Shown one piece after another: positions 41,980-50,963 of a DNA stretch of 64,000 bases. The stretch is from contig JAQYDI010000182.1 in the NCBI GenBank assembly GCA_028724245.1, positions 1 to 64,000 of the forward strand, in the 5' to 3' direction. Origin of the DNA: Lachnospiraceae bacterium (lineage in GTDB: Bacteria; Bacillota; Clostridia; Lachnospirales; Lachnospiraceae). Position 1 is the stretch's first letter. Each line of letters starts with the position of its first letter. Both the position numbers and the translations under genes were made by a program. The notes beneath the pieces are model-generated. The model was not told the DNA's origin. It saw only the letters and a program-made list of their open reading frames with translations, and ran no database searches.

Positions 41980-43482
41980 ATGAAAAAGAAATTGTCAATT
42001 GCAAAGATTGCAGGAATTATCCTGGCAGTTGTGCAGCTTGTTTTGAGCGGTATTCTGTCCATGCAGATATTTGATATGGGATTTCTTCCTGTAAAATACT
42101 GGGCTGCGATTACGGCAGTTCTGGCAGTGCTGTTTTTTATCGCTTTTGTAACACAGTTTTTCAATAAAGCACAGTGGGTCGGAAAGATTCTTTCGGTTCT
42201 GCTCATTGCGATACTGGCATTCGGTGTACGTTATGTGGGACAGGTCGCCGATACCATGAAGGATATTTCCAAAACCGCAGGGATTGAGAAAAATCAGGTT
42301 CTGGTAGTAGTAAAGGAAGAGAGCACGGCACAGACCCTGAACGATCTGAAGGCAGGTTCATGGGGAATCCAGTATGCCGATGACGTGGAACTGATGGGAC
42401 AGGCTGCGGATGAGCTGAAGAAACGTCTTGATACGGATCTGAACCTGACGGCATTCGACGATTATGAAACTTTATATCCTGCGCTGATGAGCGGTCAGGT
42501 GGATTGTATGGTTATGAATTCCTCCTATCTGGATATGATCGATGATCTGACCATGGAAGAGGAGGGATATTATTTCTCCGATAAGATCCGTATTATCGAG
42601 ACTCTGGAATTTGAAACGAAAGCAGAGGAACCGGTACAGGCCAACGTGTCTGAGGATTTTGATATTACGAAGGATCCGTTTATCGCTTATGTCAGCGGTA
42701 TTGATACATATGGCGACATTACTACAAGAAGCCGTTCTGATGTGAATATTCTTCTGATTGCCAATCCGGAGACGAGACAGATTCTGATCGTTACCACACC
42801 ACGGGACGGATATGTGATCATCCCCGGTATTTCCGGCAGCCAGAAGGATAAGCTGACACATGCCGGTCTCTATGGCGTTAACAAGTCCATTGAGACGATC
42901 AATTCCATTTACGATATTGATATCAACTATTATGCAAGAGTAAACTTTAATTCGGTGATCAATATCGTGGATGCCCTTGGCGGTGTGGATGTTTATTCCA
43001 GATATGATTTTACCAGCGGCAGCAATCTGGGCGAGCAGTTCCATTATACGGAAGGTTACAACCACCTGAACGGCAAACAGGCACTTGCTTTCTCAAGAGA
43101 ACGTTACTCTTTTGGAGAGGGAGACAACCAGCGCGGTAAGGATCAGATGGAGGTTATTAAGGGAATCATTAAAAAGTGTACTTCCCCTGCGATCCTGACC
43201 GGATTCAGCAGTATTATGGAAGAAATCTCAGATCAGGTTCAGACGAATCTGCCTACAGATTCTATTTATGCCCTTGTGAAGATGCAGCTGGAGGATCCCA
43301 GAGAGTGGGAGATGTATTCCTATGCCATCACGGCAACAGGCAGCAGAGAGTACTGCTATTCCTACACAGGCAAGAGCCTTTATGTTGCGAATCTGTCGGA
43401 TTCTTCCATTGCACAGGCGAAAAGTCTGATGGAAGCTGTTATGAGCGGCCAGAAGATTACGGAAGCTGATGTGGCTCAGTAA
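41980..43482 (+). CDS. LytR-CpsA-Psr (LCP) family cell-wall polymer ligase with extra periplasmic-binding-like domain
   Basis: This 500-residue membrane protein has three N-terminal helices (to about residue 88). Residues ~100-220 (LVVVKEESTAQTLNDL, GIQYADDVELM, then LMSGQVDCMVMNSSYL) resemble a small solute-binding-protein fold. The LCP catalytic domain follows, with the Asp-Arg-containing blocks RSRSDVNILLIANPETRQI, TTPRDGYV, FNSVINIVDALGGVDV and FSRERYSFGEGDNQRG. LCP enzymes attach polysaccharides or teichoic-acid-type polymers to peptidoglycan from a lipid carrier. AGAAGG precedes the ATG. It is monocistronic, with its own promoter and terminator. Confidence 0.85.
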   Translation: MKKKLSIAKIAGIILAVVQLVLSGILSMQIFDMGFLPVKYWAAITAVLAVLFFIAFVTQFFNKAQWVGKILSVLLIAILAFGVRYVGQVADTMKDISKTAGIEKNQVLVVVKEESTAQTLNDLKAGSWGIQYADDVELMGQAADELKKRLDTDLNLTAFDDYETLYPALMSGQVDCMVMNSSYLDMIDDLTMEEEGYYFSDKIRIIETLEFETKAEEPVQANVSEDFDITKDPFIAYVSGIDTYGDITTRSRSDVNILLIANPETRQILIVTTPRDGYVIIPGISGSQKDKLTHAGLYGVNKSIETINSIYDIDINYYARVNFNSVINIVDALGGVDVYSRYDFTSGSNLGEQFHYTEGYNHLNGKQALAFSRERYSFGEGDNQRGKDQMEVIKGIIKKCTSPAILTGFSSIMEEISDQVQTNLPTDSIYALVKMQLEDPREWEMYSYAITATGSREYCYSYTGKSLYVANLSDSSIAQAKSLMEAVMSGQKITEADVAQ

Positions 43483-43518
43483 CAGATTATTATATACACA
43501 GCTATAAAAACTTATCAG

Positions 43519-43567
43519 GAGCCAACCGGGTATGTCAGATGGGCACATCCGGTTGGGTTCTTTTTTT
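43519..43567 (+). terminator. Terminator after LCP gene
   Basis: GAGCCAACCGG (43519-43529) pairs with CCGGTTGGGTTC (43549-43560), followed by seven T. Confidence 0.8.
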
Positions 43568-43633
43568 GAAAACGGCAGCTGTCAGAAAGAGGAGGAATCT
43601 GTACAGCAGCTGCCATGACAGAAAGGATAATTT

Positions 43634-45010
43634 ATGTTCAGGATATATAAGTTGCTCAAAGGGAAAATATCCGCTTCTCTGTTTTTGGTGATGATTTCCT
43701 TTTTTGTATTCTGGGGCAGTTCCTTTGATGTACTGGCTGAGGAAGAGACACCCCGGCTTTCCGATGAAGAATATGTGACGGCAGAGGACTGGCCTGAAGC
43801 CCCGGAGATCAGTGCGGGAGCAGCTGTCCTGATCGAAGCGGACAGCGGGACGGTTCTTTATGCTGAAAATGCGGACAGTAAAAGGTATCCTGCCAGTATT
43901 ACCAAGATTCTGACGGCGCTGATCACCATTGAAAACTGTGAGCTTTCCGATACCCTTGTATTTGAAGGGGAAGCGCTGGATCCTCTTCCTGAAGGATATG
44001 TATCCATTGAGCCGACGAAGGGAGAAAAAATGTCGGTGGAGGATTGTCTGAATGGTCTGCTTCTGAAATCAGCCAATGATGCGGCCAATGCGCTGGCGGT
44101 GCACAATTCCGGTACCATTGCCGCTTTTGCGGAGATTATGAATGAAAGAGCAGTTCAGGCCGGTGCGCTTCACACGCATTTTACAAATCCCAGCGGACTG
44201 GCTGACGAGAATCATTACACTACGCCATATGATATGGCCATGATCATGAGAGCCTGCATCCGGCATGAGGAATTTCTGCAGATTGCCGGTTCTACGGAAT
44301 ACACGATTCCGGCCACCAATACGCATGCGGCAAGATATCTGGAGATGCGCCATGAGATGCTGAAGCCGGGTTCAGAGTTTTATTATCCGTACTGCAGGGC
44401 AGGAAAAACCGGTTTTACCAGCGCTTCGGGCTATACACTGATCACATATGCGCAGAAAGACGGCATCAGCCTGATCGCCTGTGTGATGCAGTGTGAAAAG
44501 GGAGAGCAGTACCGTTCTACCCGGGCACTGTTTGACTATGGCTTTGAGAATTTCCGGGTTCTCACGGGAAAAGAGGCGGAAACAGACGGAAGCAGGCTGA
44601 CGACAGACAGTTTTGCGCTGAATCAGCTTCAGACCGGCAGAAGATTTGTTCTTGAGAAGGTGGACAGCAGCTCCGTCATTCTTCCGAAAGGTATGACCAT
44701 GTCGGATCTGGATACAGTTGTCACTTATCTTGACCCGGAGAAAGAAGAAGATGGCTGTTTTGCGGAGGCGGTTTACCAGTATGAAGGGATGACGCTTGGG
44801 CACACAGGGCTTCGTCTGACAGCACAGGAAATGGAAAATGATTTTGCTGAAGCTGCCAGGAGGGCTGCTTCGGATTATCTTCAGGAGCTGCAGCTGTTTT
44901 ATCTGTGTGCGGCAGGTATTGTTCTGGTGCTTGTAATCTCGCTGGTTCTGGCGATTGCCATGCTGCGCCGTTACAGAAAGGAAAAGATGGAAGATGAGCG
45001 GGAAAATTGA
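43634..45010 (+). CDS. D-alanyl-D-alanine carboxypeptidase (S11, PBP5-like)
   Basis: This 458-residue penicillin-binding enzyme trims the terminal D-Ala of peptidoglycan stem peptides. A signal peptide (ASLFLVMISFFVFWGSSFDVLA) precedes the S11 domain with SITK (~88-91), SAN (~146) and KTG (~257). A second, beta-rich domain and a C-terminal membrane helix (YLCAAGIVLVLVISLVLAIA) follow. This anchors it from the C-terminal end by a true transmembrane segment instead of the amphipathic helix of E. coli PBP5. The HD-domain gene starts inside its last codons. Confidence 0.88.
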   Translation: MFRIYKLLKGKISASLFLVMISFFVFWGSSFDVLAEEETPRLSDEEYVTAEDWPEAPEISAGAAVLIEADSGTVLYAENADSKRYPASITKILTALITIENCELSDTLVFEGEALDPLPEGYVSIEPTKGEKMSVEDCLNGLLLKSANDAANALAVHNSGTIAAFAEIMNERAVQAGALHTHFTNPSGLADENHYTTPYDMAMIMRACIRHEEFLQIAGSTEYTIPATNTHAARYLEMRHEMLKPGSEFYYPYCRAGKTGFTSASGYTLITYAQKDGISLIACVMQCEKGEQYRSTRALFDYGFENFRVLTGKEAETDGSRLTTDSFALNQLQTGRRFVLEKVDSSSVILPKGMTMSDLDTVVTYLDPEKEEDGCFAEAVYQYEGMTLGHTGLRLTAQEMENDFAEAARRAASDYLQELQLFYLCAAGIVLVLVISLVLAIAMLRRYRKEKMEDEREN

Positions 45011-45764
45011 TTTTGTACACGCAAAACAGGTATTTGAGCAGTATCTGGATCATTATGACAGAGAAGATGATAAAGTCCGGCTGAAGATTGTTCATACGTA
45101 TTGCGTAGTGGACTGCAGCCGGGAAATCGCAGTCCGGATGGGACTTTCAGATGAGGATGTGGAACTTGCCATGATGATCGGACTTCTGCATGATATCGGC
45201 AGATTTGAACAGCTGAAGCGTTATGACAGCTTTGAACCGACAACCATGGACCATGCGGCGGAAGGCGTTCACATTCTGTTTGAGGAGGGAATGATACGGC
45301 GCTTTATGGAGGATGACCGGTACGATGATCTGATCCGTACGGCCATTGCCAGACATTCCGATTTTGAACTGAAGGGAATTGAGGATGAGCATACGCTGCT
45401 TCATGCCAGATTGATCCGGGATGCGGATAAGCTGGATAATTGCCGTGTAAAGCTGGAGGATTCCATTGAAGTTCTGCTGAATAAAACGGCAGAGGAGGTC
45501 GGTCGGGAAACGATCAGTGATAAAGTTTTTGAGACGGTCTGCGCAGGACGGTCCATTTATTCGCCGGACCGCAGAACAGCCATGGATTACTGGGTTTCCT
45601 ATATTGCGTATATTTATGATATCAATTTCAGAGAGACGCTGCAGATTATCCGGGAACAGAATTATATTCCGCGGATTATTGCACGGATTCCCTGTACGAA
45701 TGAAGATACGGCCGAAAAAATGAAGCGGATTGAATCGGATATTATGAGACTTCTTGACTTTTAA
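44994..45764 (+). CDS. HD-domain phosphohydrolase
   Basis: This 256-residue cytoplasmic protein has the HD metal-binding pattern GLLHDIGRFEQ near residue 66, a preceding conserved His in IVHTYCVVDCS, and a distal Asp in LIRDADKLDN near 145. It may hydrolyse a nucleotide or a phosphate ester; the substrate is not evident. The ATG at 44994 lies within the end of the carboxypeptidase gene (17-base overlap), so translation is coupled. The promoter of the following importer operon overlaps its last codons. Confidence 0.8.
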   Translation: MSGKIDFVHAKQVFEQYLDHYDREDDKVRLKIVHTYCVVDCSREIAVRMGLSDEDVELAMMIGLLHDIGRFEQLKRYDSFEPTTMDHAAEGVHILFEEGMIRRFMEDDRYDDLIRTAIARHSDFELKGIEDEHTLLHARLIRDADKLDNCRVKLEDSIEVLLNKTAEEVGRETISDKVFETVCAGRSIYSPDRRTAMDYWVSYIAYIYDINFRETLQIIREQNYIPRIIARIPCTNEDTAEKMKRIESDIMRLLDF

Positions 45765-45782
45765 GGTTTAAAGCGTTATAAT
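45754..45782 (+). promoter_or_regulatory. Consensus promoter of the ABC importer
   Basis: TTGACT (45754-45759) and TATAAT (45777-45782) have a 17-bp spacer, with the -35 box inside the end of the HD gene. Confidence 0.75.
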
Positions 45783-45858
45783 ACCACACAGAAAAGCGGT
45801 CCATCATGATTGACAGCCGTTTGCATAATAATAAAGATAAGGAAGAGAGGCAAAGTTT

Positions 45859-46902
45859 ATGAAAACAACTAAAAAAGTATTTGCTCTGGTGCTGGCATTG
45901 ATGCTGGCCATGTCCATGACAGCCTGCGGTTCTTCTGATAAAGAAGAATCAAAGGATACAGCTGAAGTTTCAACAACACCGGCAGCAGAAGAAGGCAGTA
46001 CAGCAGCAGAATCCGGTAAGAAATTCAAGATCGGTATCTGCCAGCTGGTTCAGCATGAGGCACTTGATGCAGCAACACAGGGCTTTATTGATGAAGTGAC
46101 AGCGGAACTTGGTGAAGATGCAGTTGAGTTTGATAACCAGAACGCACAGAATGATTCCAACACCTGTTCCACCATCGTGAACAATTTCGTATCCAACAAC
46201 TATGATCTGATTCTTGCCAATGCAACACCTGCTTTGCAGGCAGCTGCAGCAGCTACCAACACGATCCCGATTCTCGGTACATCCGTTACAGAATACGGCG
46301 TAGCACTTCAGCTTTCTGACTTTGATGGTACAGTGGGCGGTAATATTTCCGGTACATCCGATCTGGCTCCTCTGGAAGATCAGGCCAACATGGTAAAGGA
46401 ACTGTTCCCCGATGCAAAGAATGTGGGTCTGCTTTACTGCTCATCTGAAGCAAATTCCCAGTATCAGGTTGATACCGTGAAGTCTTATCTGGAAAATATG
46501 GGTTATACATGTAAGATGTATGCATTCTCTGATTCCAATGATATTTCTGCAGTTACTACAACTGCTTCCACAGAGTGTGAAGTAATCTACGTACCTACTG
46601 ACAATACCGTGGCTTCCAACACCGGTATCATCAGCAATATCTGCATGCCGGCAGGCGTTCCCATCATTGCAGGTGAGGAAGGTATCTGCGCAGGATGCGG
46701 CGTTGCAACTCTGTCCATCAGCTACTATGACCTTGGTGTTACAACCGGTAAGATGGCTGTACGGATCCTGAGAGATGGCGAAGATATTTCTACCATGCCC
46801 ATCGAATATGCACCGAATTTTGTTAAGAAGTATAATGAATCCGTATGCAAGGAACTGAATATTACAATTCCTGACGGTTATGAGGCAATTACGGCTGAAT
46901 AA
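45859..46902 (+). CDS. ABC transporter substrate-binding lipoprotein (TrpX-like)
   Basis: This 347-residue lipoprotein has a signal peptide ending in the lipobox MTAC (lipidated Cys23), then an acidic linker. The mature part matches the ABC_sub_bind family (KIGICQLVQHEALDAATQGF, NAQNDSNTCSTIVNNFV, CEVIYVPTDNTVASN). In Streptococcus a related protein, TrpX, serves tryptophan uptake, but ligands in this family vary. Permease and ATPase genes follow after an internal terminator, so the binding protein is probably made in excess. Confidence 0.85.
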   Translation: MKTTKKVFALVLALMLAMSMTACGSSDKEESKDTAEVSTTPAAEEGSTAAESGKKFKIGICQLVQHEALDAATQGFIDEVTAELGEDAVEFDNQNAQNDSNTCSTIVNNFVSNNYDLILANATPALQAAAAATNTIPILGTSVTEYGVALQLSDFDGTVGGNISGTSDLAPLEDQANMVKELFPDAKNVGLLYCSSEANSQYQVDTVKSYLENMGYTCKMYAFSDSNDISAVTTTASTECEVIYVPTDNTVASNTGIISNICMPAGVPIIAGEEGICAGCGVATLSISYYDLGVTTGKMAVRILRDGEDISTMPIEYAPNFVKKYNESVCKELNITIPDGYEAITAE

Positions 46903-46929
46903 TCAGAATAACTGTTTGGATTAACATGT

Positions 46930-46975
46930 GCGGGGAGGGAAGATTCCGTAAGGGGTTCTTCTGCCCCCGCTTTTT
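46930..46975 (+). terminator. Internal terminator between binding-protein and permease genes
   Basis: GCGGGG (46930-46935) pairs with CCCCGC (46965-46970) followed by five T. Partial read-through plus the second promoter at 46998 would set permease levels. Confidence 0.55.
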
Positions 46976-46997
46976 CATATATCCATATTTTTTCAGC

Positions 46998-47025
46998 TGG
47001 ACATTTCAGAAGATTTGTATATAAT
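46998..47025 (+). promoter_or_regulatory. Second promoter, before permease gene
   Basis: TGGACA (46998-47003) and TATAAT (47020-47025) have a 16-bp spacer. Confidence 0.55.
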
Positions 47026-47064
47026 GGGAGAGTACACAGGATTAGATGGAGGAATATACGTAAT

Positions 47065-48012
47065 ATGGAAAGTTTATTTGCCGCGTTGCCCGGAGCAGTC
47101 GCACAGGGACTGATCTGGGGTATTATGGCCATTGGTGTGTATATTACATACCGGATTCTGGATGTGGCCGATCTGACAGTGGACGGTACCATGTGTACCG
47201 GAGGCGCAGTTTGTATTATGATGCTGTTAAACGGCTATAATGTATGGGTTGCCCTGATTGCCGCTACAGCAGCGGGTATGCTGGCGGGACTGGCAACAGG
47301 TCTGTTTCATACATTTATGGGAATTCCGGCGATTCTGGCAGGAATTCTGACACAGCTGTCGCTGTATTCCGTAAACCTGAAGATTATGGGAAAGGCCAAT
47401 CAGGCCATCAATGTGGATCAGTGTGACCTGTTGGTATCACTCAGATTTATCAAGCTGTCCACAACGATTGAAAGAGCCGGAAATGCTGTCAAAGGCTTTT
47501 TCAGCAACACGATCGTAATCGTTGCTCTGATTACGGTGATCGTGATTTTTATTCTTTACTGGTTCTTTGGAACAGAACTGGGATGCTCCCTGCGTGCCAC
47601 CGGCTGCAACGGCAATATGGCCCGTGCTCAGGGTATCAACACCAATATGAACAAGGTTCTGGGTCTGATGATTTCCAACGGCCTTGTTGGTTTATCCAGC
47701 GCCCTGCTGGCGCAGTATCAGGGATTTGCCGATGTACAGATGGGCCGCGGTGCCATCGTAATCGGCCTGGCTGCCGTTATTATCGGCGAAGCAGTCTTCG
47801 GAAGGATTTTCCACAACTTCGGTTTCCGTCTTCTGGGCGTTGTTTTCGGTTCTATTTTATACTATCTGGTTCTTCAGATCGTTATCTGGCGCGGAATCGA
47901 TACAGACCTTCTGAAACTTCTGTCAGCTCTGGTTGTAGCGATTTTCCTTGCAGTTCCCTACTGGAAAGGCAAATATTTTTCAAAACCGGTTAAGAGAGGG
48001 GGCAATCAGTAA
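47065..48012 (+). CDS. ABC transporter permease (TrpY-like)
   Basis: This 315-residue membrane protein of the branched-chain/ribose permease family has about eight helices. The conserved block DLTVDGTMCTGGAVCIMML is near the start and RATGCNGNMARAQGINTNM, the cytoplasmic coupling loop, is near residue 175. It pairs with the preceding binding protein and the ATPase whose gene overlaps its stop by one base. The predicted substrate is an amino acid-like compound. Confidence 0.85.
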   Translation: MESLFAALPGAVAQGLIWGIMAIGVYITYRILDVADLTVDGTMCTGGAVCIMMLLNGYNVWVALIAATAAGMLAGLATGLFHTFMGIPAILAGILTQLSLYSVNLKIMGKANQAINVDQCDLLVSLRFIKLSTTIERAGNAVKGFFSNTIVIVALITVIVIFILYWFFGTELGCSLRATGCNGNMARAQGINTNMNKVLGLMISNGLVGLSSALLAQYQGFADVQMGRGAIVIGLAAVIIGEAVFGRIFHNFGFRLLGVVFGSILYYLVLQIVIWRGIDTDLLKLLSALVVAIFLAVPYWKGKYFSKPVKRGGNQ

Positions 48013-48806
48013 TGCTGGAGATTAAAAATGTATACAAAACCTTCAATCCCGGAACGGTGAATGAAAAGCAGGCGCTGAGAGGTATTTCCCTGACTCTGGA
48101 AGATGGTGATTTCGTGACGGTAATCGGCGGTAACGGAGCCGGCAAATCCACCATGCTGAATGCAGTTGCAGGTGTATGGCCGGTGGATGAAGGCCAGATC
48201 ATTATCGATGGCGTTGACGTAACAAAATTATCCGAGCATAAGCGCGCGGCTTATCTGGGCCGCGTATTTCAGGATCCCATGAACGGTACGGCCGCAACCA
48301 TGGGAATTGAAGAGAATCTTGCGCTGGCATACAGACGCGGACAGCACCGCACACTCCGTCCGGGAATCCGCAGAAAAGAGCGTGAGGAATACAGAGAACT
48401 GTTAAAGATCCTTGGGCTTGGTCTGGAAGACCGTCTGACCAGCAAGGTGGGACTTCTGTCCGGCGGACAGCGTCAGGCGCTGACCCTGCTGATGGCAACC
48501 CTGAAGAAACCGAAGCTGCTTCTGCTGGACGAACATACAGCAGCGCTGGATCCCAAGACAGCAGCCAAGGTACTGGAAACTACAGAAACTATTGTAAACA
48601 GAGATCATCTTACAACTCTTATGATCACGCATAATATGCGCGATGCCATCGCTCATGGCAATCGTCTGATCATGATGATGGAAGGGAAGATCATTCTGGA
48701 TATCCGCGGGGAGGAGAAGAAGAAACTGACTGTGGAGGATCTGCTGCATCAGTTTGAAGTTGTCAGCGGAGAACAGTTTGCCAGCGATAAGGCAATACTG
48801 GGATAG
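48012..48806 (+). CDS. ABC transporter ATP-binding protein (TrpZ-like)
   Basis: This 264-residue ATPase energises the importer. It has Walker A GGNGAGKST (~39-47), Q-loop RVFQDP, signature LLSGGQRQAL (~148), Walker B LLLLDEHTAALD (~168) and the switch His in MITHNM. The gene ends before a strong, probably two-way terminator shared with the convergent MATE gene. Confidence 0.88.
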   Translation: MLEIKNVYKTFNPGTVNEKQALRGISLTLEDGDFVTVIGGNGAGKSTMLNAVAGVWPVDEGQIIIDGVDVTKLSEHKRAAYLGRVFQDPMNGTAATMGIEENLALAYRRGQHRTLRPGIRRKEREEYRELLKILGLGLEDRLTSKVGLLSGGQRQALTLLMATLKKPKLLLLDEHTAALDPKTAAKVLETTETIVNRDHLTTLMITHNMRDAIAHGNRLIMMMEGKIILDIRGEEKKKLTVEDLLHQFEVVSGEQFASDKAILG

Positions 48807-48859
48807 AGTGATATTGGGATAGATCAATATCACGGGACTTTGATGGATATGGAATCATA

Positions 48860-48907
48860 AAACAGCAGCCGAAACTGTGTATCATTACAGTTTTGGCTGC
48901 TGTTTTT
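48860..48907. terminator. Bidirectional terminator between importer and MATE genes
   Basis: AACAGCAGCC with inner AAACTGT (48861-48878) pairs with ACAGTTT and GGCTGCTGTT (48887-48903). T5 follows on the plus strand, and an A/T tract serves the minus strand. Confidence 0.75.
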
Positions 48908-48936
48908 GCTGGATTATTTATATGTTGAGTTATATT

Positions 48937-50298
48937 CTACCGAGCCATACCGGCGGATGCAGTCAGTTTGTGCATGGTATGGAGATATCCGGTAAGCAGT
49001 ACGGCGACGGCTCCGGCCCACGCAATGGGCTCTGCGAAGAACAGGTTCATTTCCCCGAAAAACATGGGAATCAGGAAGGAAGAGCAGACACGCATGATCA
49101 GCTCCGCCACACCCGAGAACATGGGGATGGTGCTGTTGCCCAGCCCGGTCAGGCTGGAACGCAGGATATGGAGACTGTACAGGATCGGAAGAAACAGGCT
49201 CATGATGAACAGGTAGCGGTAGGCAACTTCCATGGTGGCGGCAACCTCCTCAGGCGTTCCTGTAATGAACAGATTCAGAATATTTTTTCCGAAAAAGATC
49301 ATGATCAGGGAGATGGATACGGAGGTGATCAGTCCGATCACGTGTGCTGTCAGTACGCCCTGATGGATCCTTTTATAAAGTCCTGCGCCCTTATTCTGTC
49401 CGGTATAGGTTGTCATGGCATAGCCGTAGGAGATGCCTGCGGTTTCGATCAGGCCATAAAGCCTGTTGGTGGCTGTAAATCCGGCGATAAAAGTGATGCC
49501 GAACTGGTTGACGATATACTGGACAATAATGCCTCCGATGGAGATAATGATGTTCTGCAGGGACATGGGTGCGCCAAGCCCCAGCAGTTTGACGCAGAAT
49601 TTCCGCTGAAGCTGCAGATCTTCCTTTGTGAAATAGATAAAATCAATGCGGAACAGACAGTACATGGAGTACACGGCCGCAAAAAGCTGGGCAATGACGG
49701 TGGCGATCACAGCTCCGGCCACACCCCAGCCAAAGGGACCTACAAACAGAAGATCCAGCAGAATATTGATGATGGAAGCAATGACCATGGCGCGCAGAGG
49801 TGCCTGGCTGTTGCCCAGCGCTCTCAGATTGCAGGCGGCAAAATTGTATGCCATCATGATGGGGCAGGCTGCATAGTAGATCCGCAGATACATCAGTGTA
49901 ACCGGCAGGATTTCTGCAGGTGTATCCAGTAAAACCAGAAGGGGCCGGAGTACAGCTTCTCCTGCCGCAAGCAGGAGGATGGACAGGATGACCGCCATGA
50001 CAGCGGCATTGCCCATATTTTTCCGCACATGGTCCTGTCTGCCTGCCCCGAAGGCCTGGGCTGCCGGTACGGAAAATCCCTGGGTAAAGCCCTGAATGGC
50101 AGATGTCATCATCCATGTGATCCAGCCGCCGGCACCGATGGCCGCCAGCGCGTGAACGCCCAGAAACTGTCCTACAATGATGGTATCCACTACCGTATAA
50201 AATTCCTGAAACAGATTGCCTGCCATAAGGGGCAGTGCAAACTGCAGCAGCAAAGCGGCAGGTTTCCCTGCCGTCATGTTTTTTGTTGTACCTTTCAT
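48937..50298 (-). CDS. MATE family efflux transporter
   Basis: This 453-residue protein has twelve predicted membrane helices in two related halves, with the MATE opening LLLQFALPLMAGNLFQEFYTVVDTIIVG and the block AGFTATNRLYGLIETAGISYG in the second half. It should export cationic compounds or drugs in exchange for Na+ or H+. The substrate cannot be named. It is transcribed leftward and converges with the ABC importer. Confidence 0.88.
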   Translation of the reverse strand: MKGTTKNMTAGKPAALLLQFALPLMAGNLFQEFYTVVDTIIVGQFLGVHALAAIGAGGWITWMMTSAIQGFTQGFSVPAAQAFGAGRQDHVRKNMGNAAVMAVILSILLLAAGEAVLRPLLVLLDTPAEILPVTLMYLRIYYAACPIMMAYNFAACNLRALGNSQAPLRAMVIASIINILLDLLFVGPFGWGVAGAVIATVIAQLFAAVYSMYCLFRIDFIYFTKEDLQLQRKFCVKLLGLGAPMSLQNIIISIGGIIVQYIVNQFGITFIAGFTATNRLYGLIETAGISYGYAMTTYTGQNKGAGLYKRIHQGVLTAHVIGLITSVSISLIMIFFGKNILNLFITGTPEEVAATMEVAYRYLFIMSLFLPILYSLHILRSSLTGLGNSTIPMFSGVAELIMRVCSSFLIPMFFGEMNLFFAEPIAWAGAVAVLLTGYLHTMHKLTASAGMAR

Positions 50299-50435
50299 AA
50301 AAATCTTTCCCTCTTATTTCTGAACATTAATCACCAATGTATCGAAAAAACCGAAATTTGTCAAGAACTCTTTAAAACGGAGACGGATTGTGATACAATG
50401 CTCCCTGATATATACTCTGATGGGAGGAATTGTGT

Positions 50436-50651
50436 ATGAGTATGCAGTCAGAATGTATGCAGGATATGGATGAATTTATATTTACCGGATACTGCAAGGC
50501 AAAGAATCAGACCAATATGGTTACATGCGAGTATTCTGTTGAGAAATGTGGCCTTTGTCTGGAGCGGATCGTTGGCTGCGATTATCTGCAGTGCCAGTAC
50601 AATAAAGATTGTGATATTGTAAAAAGGGCGCTTGAAAAAGAAGATGAATAG
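50436..50651 (+). CDS. Small Cys-rich protein, 71 aa
   Basis: The protein is not recognised. It has eight Cys in 71 residues, spaced CMQDM, GYCKAK, VTCEYSVEKCGLCLE, VGCDYLQCQ and KDCD, an arrangement suited to a zinc or Fe-S site. It has no signal peptide, so disulfides are unlikely. GGGAGG lies 8 bases before the ATG at 50436, and a -10 box (TACAAT, near 50394) lies upstream. It may belong with the next two genes (34 bases to the following start). Confidence 0.65.
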   Translation: MSMQSECMQDMDEFIFTGYCKAKNQTNMVTCEYSVEKCGLCLERIVGCDYLQCQYNKDCDIVKRALEKEDE

Positions 50652-50685
50652 TGCAGAAAAGAATGATAATGCAGAGGTGTGATCG

Positions 50686-50955
50686 TTGAAATTTGCCAGA
50701 AAAGATTTATTTACGTTAAATTATTATAAGAAGCAGCCTTATACGGCCAGCTGCGGCGGGACGCGGATCCGGCTGAAGCGGGAAGGCGATGAGGAAGAGG
50801 GGTACCGGCTGGAACTGACCACGTGGCCGGAACCCTTTGCTTTTGATAAAACGCCGGATGATCAGAAAACCACGTATCGGTTTGATTACAGCGAGGAGGG
50901 AATCTGCGCGGTGATCAATTGGCTCAATGAGAATCTGGCAGAAAAGAAAGGATAG
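50686..50955 (+). CDS. Conserved hypothetical protein, 89 aa
   Basis: The protein is not recognised. It starts at a TTG codon with AGAGGTG upstream; no ATG start fits the frame near the ribosome site. The sequence is soluble and charged, and alternates as beta strands (RLELTTWPEPFAF, TTYRFDYSEEGI) before a C-terminal helix. It sits 8 bases before the Sel1/TPR gene and is probably co-transcribed with it. Confidence 0.6.
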   Translation: MKFARKDLFTLNYYKKQPYTASCGGTRIRLKREGDEEEGYRLELTTWPEPFAFDKTPDDQKTTYRFDYSEEGICAVINWLNENLAEKKG

Positions 50956-50963
50956 ATGACCAA

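Noticed and set aside
45765-45858. T-box or tryptophan-sensing leader before the TrpXYZ-like importer
   Set aside because: The leader is under 80 bases after a consensus promoter, with no T-box sequence or room for a specifier stem.
48877-49932. 351-codon forward open frame opposite the MATE gene
   Set aside because: Antisense to a well-supported MATE transporter; the translation is Gly/His/Asp-rich with no motifs.
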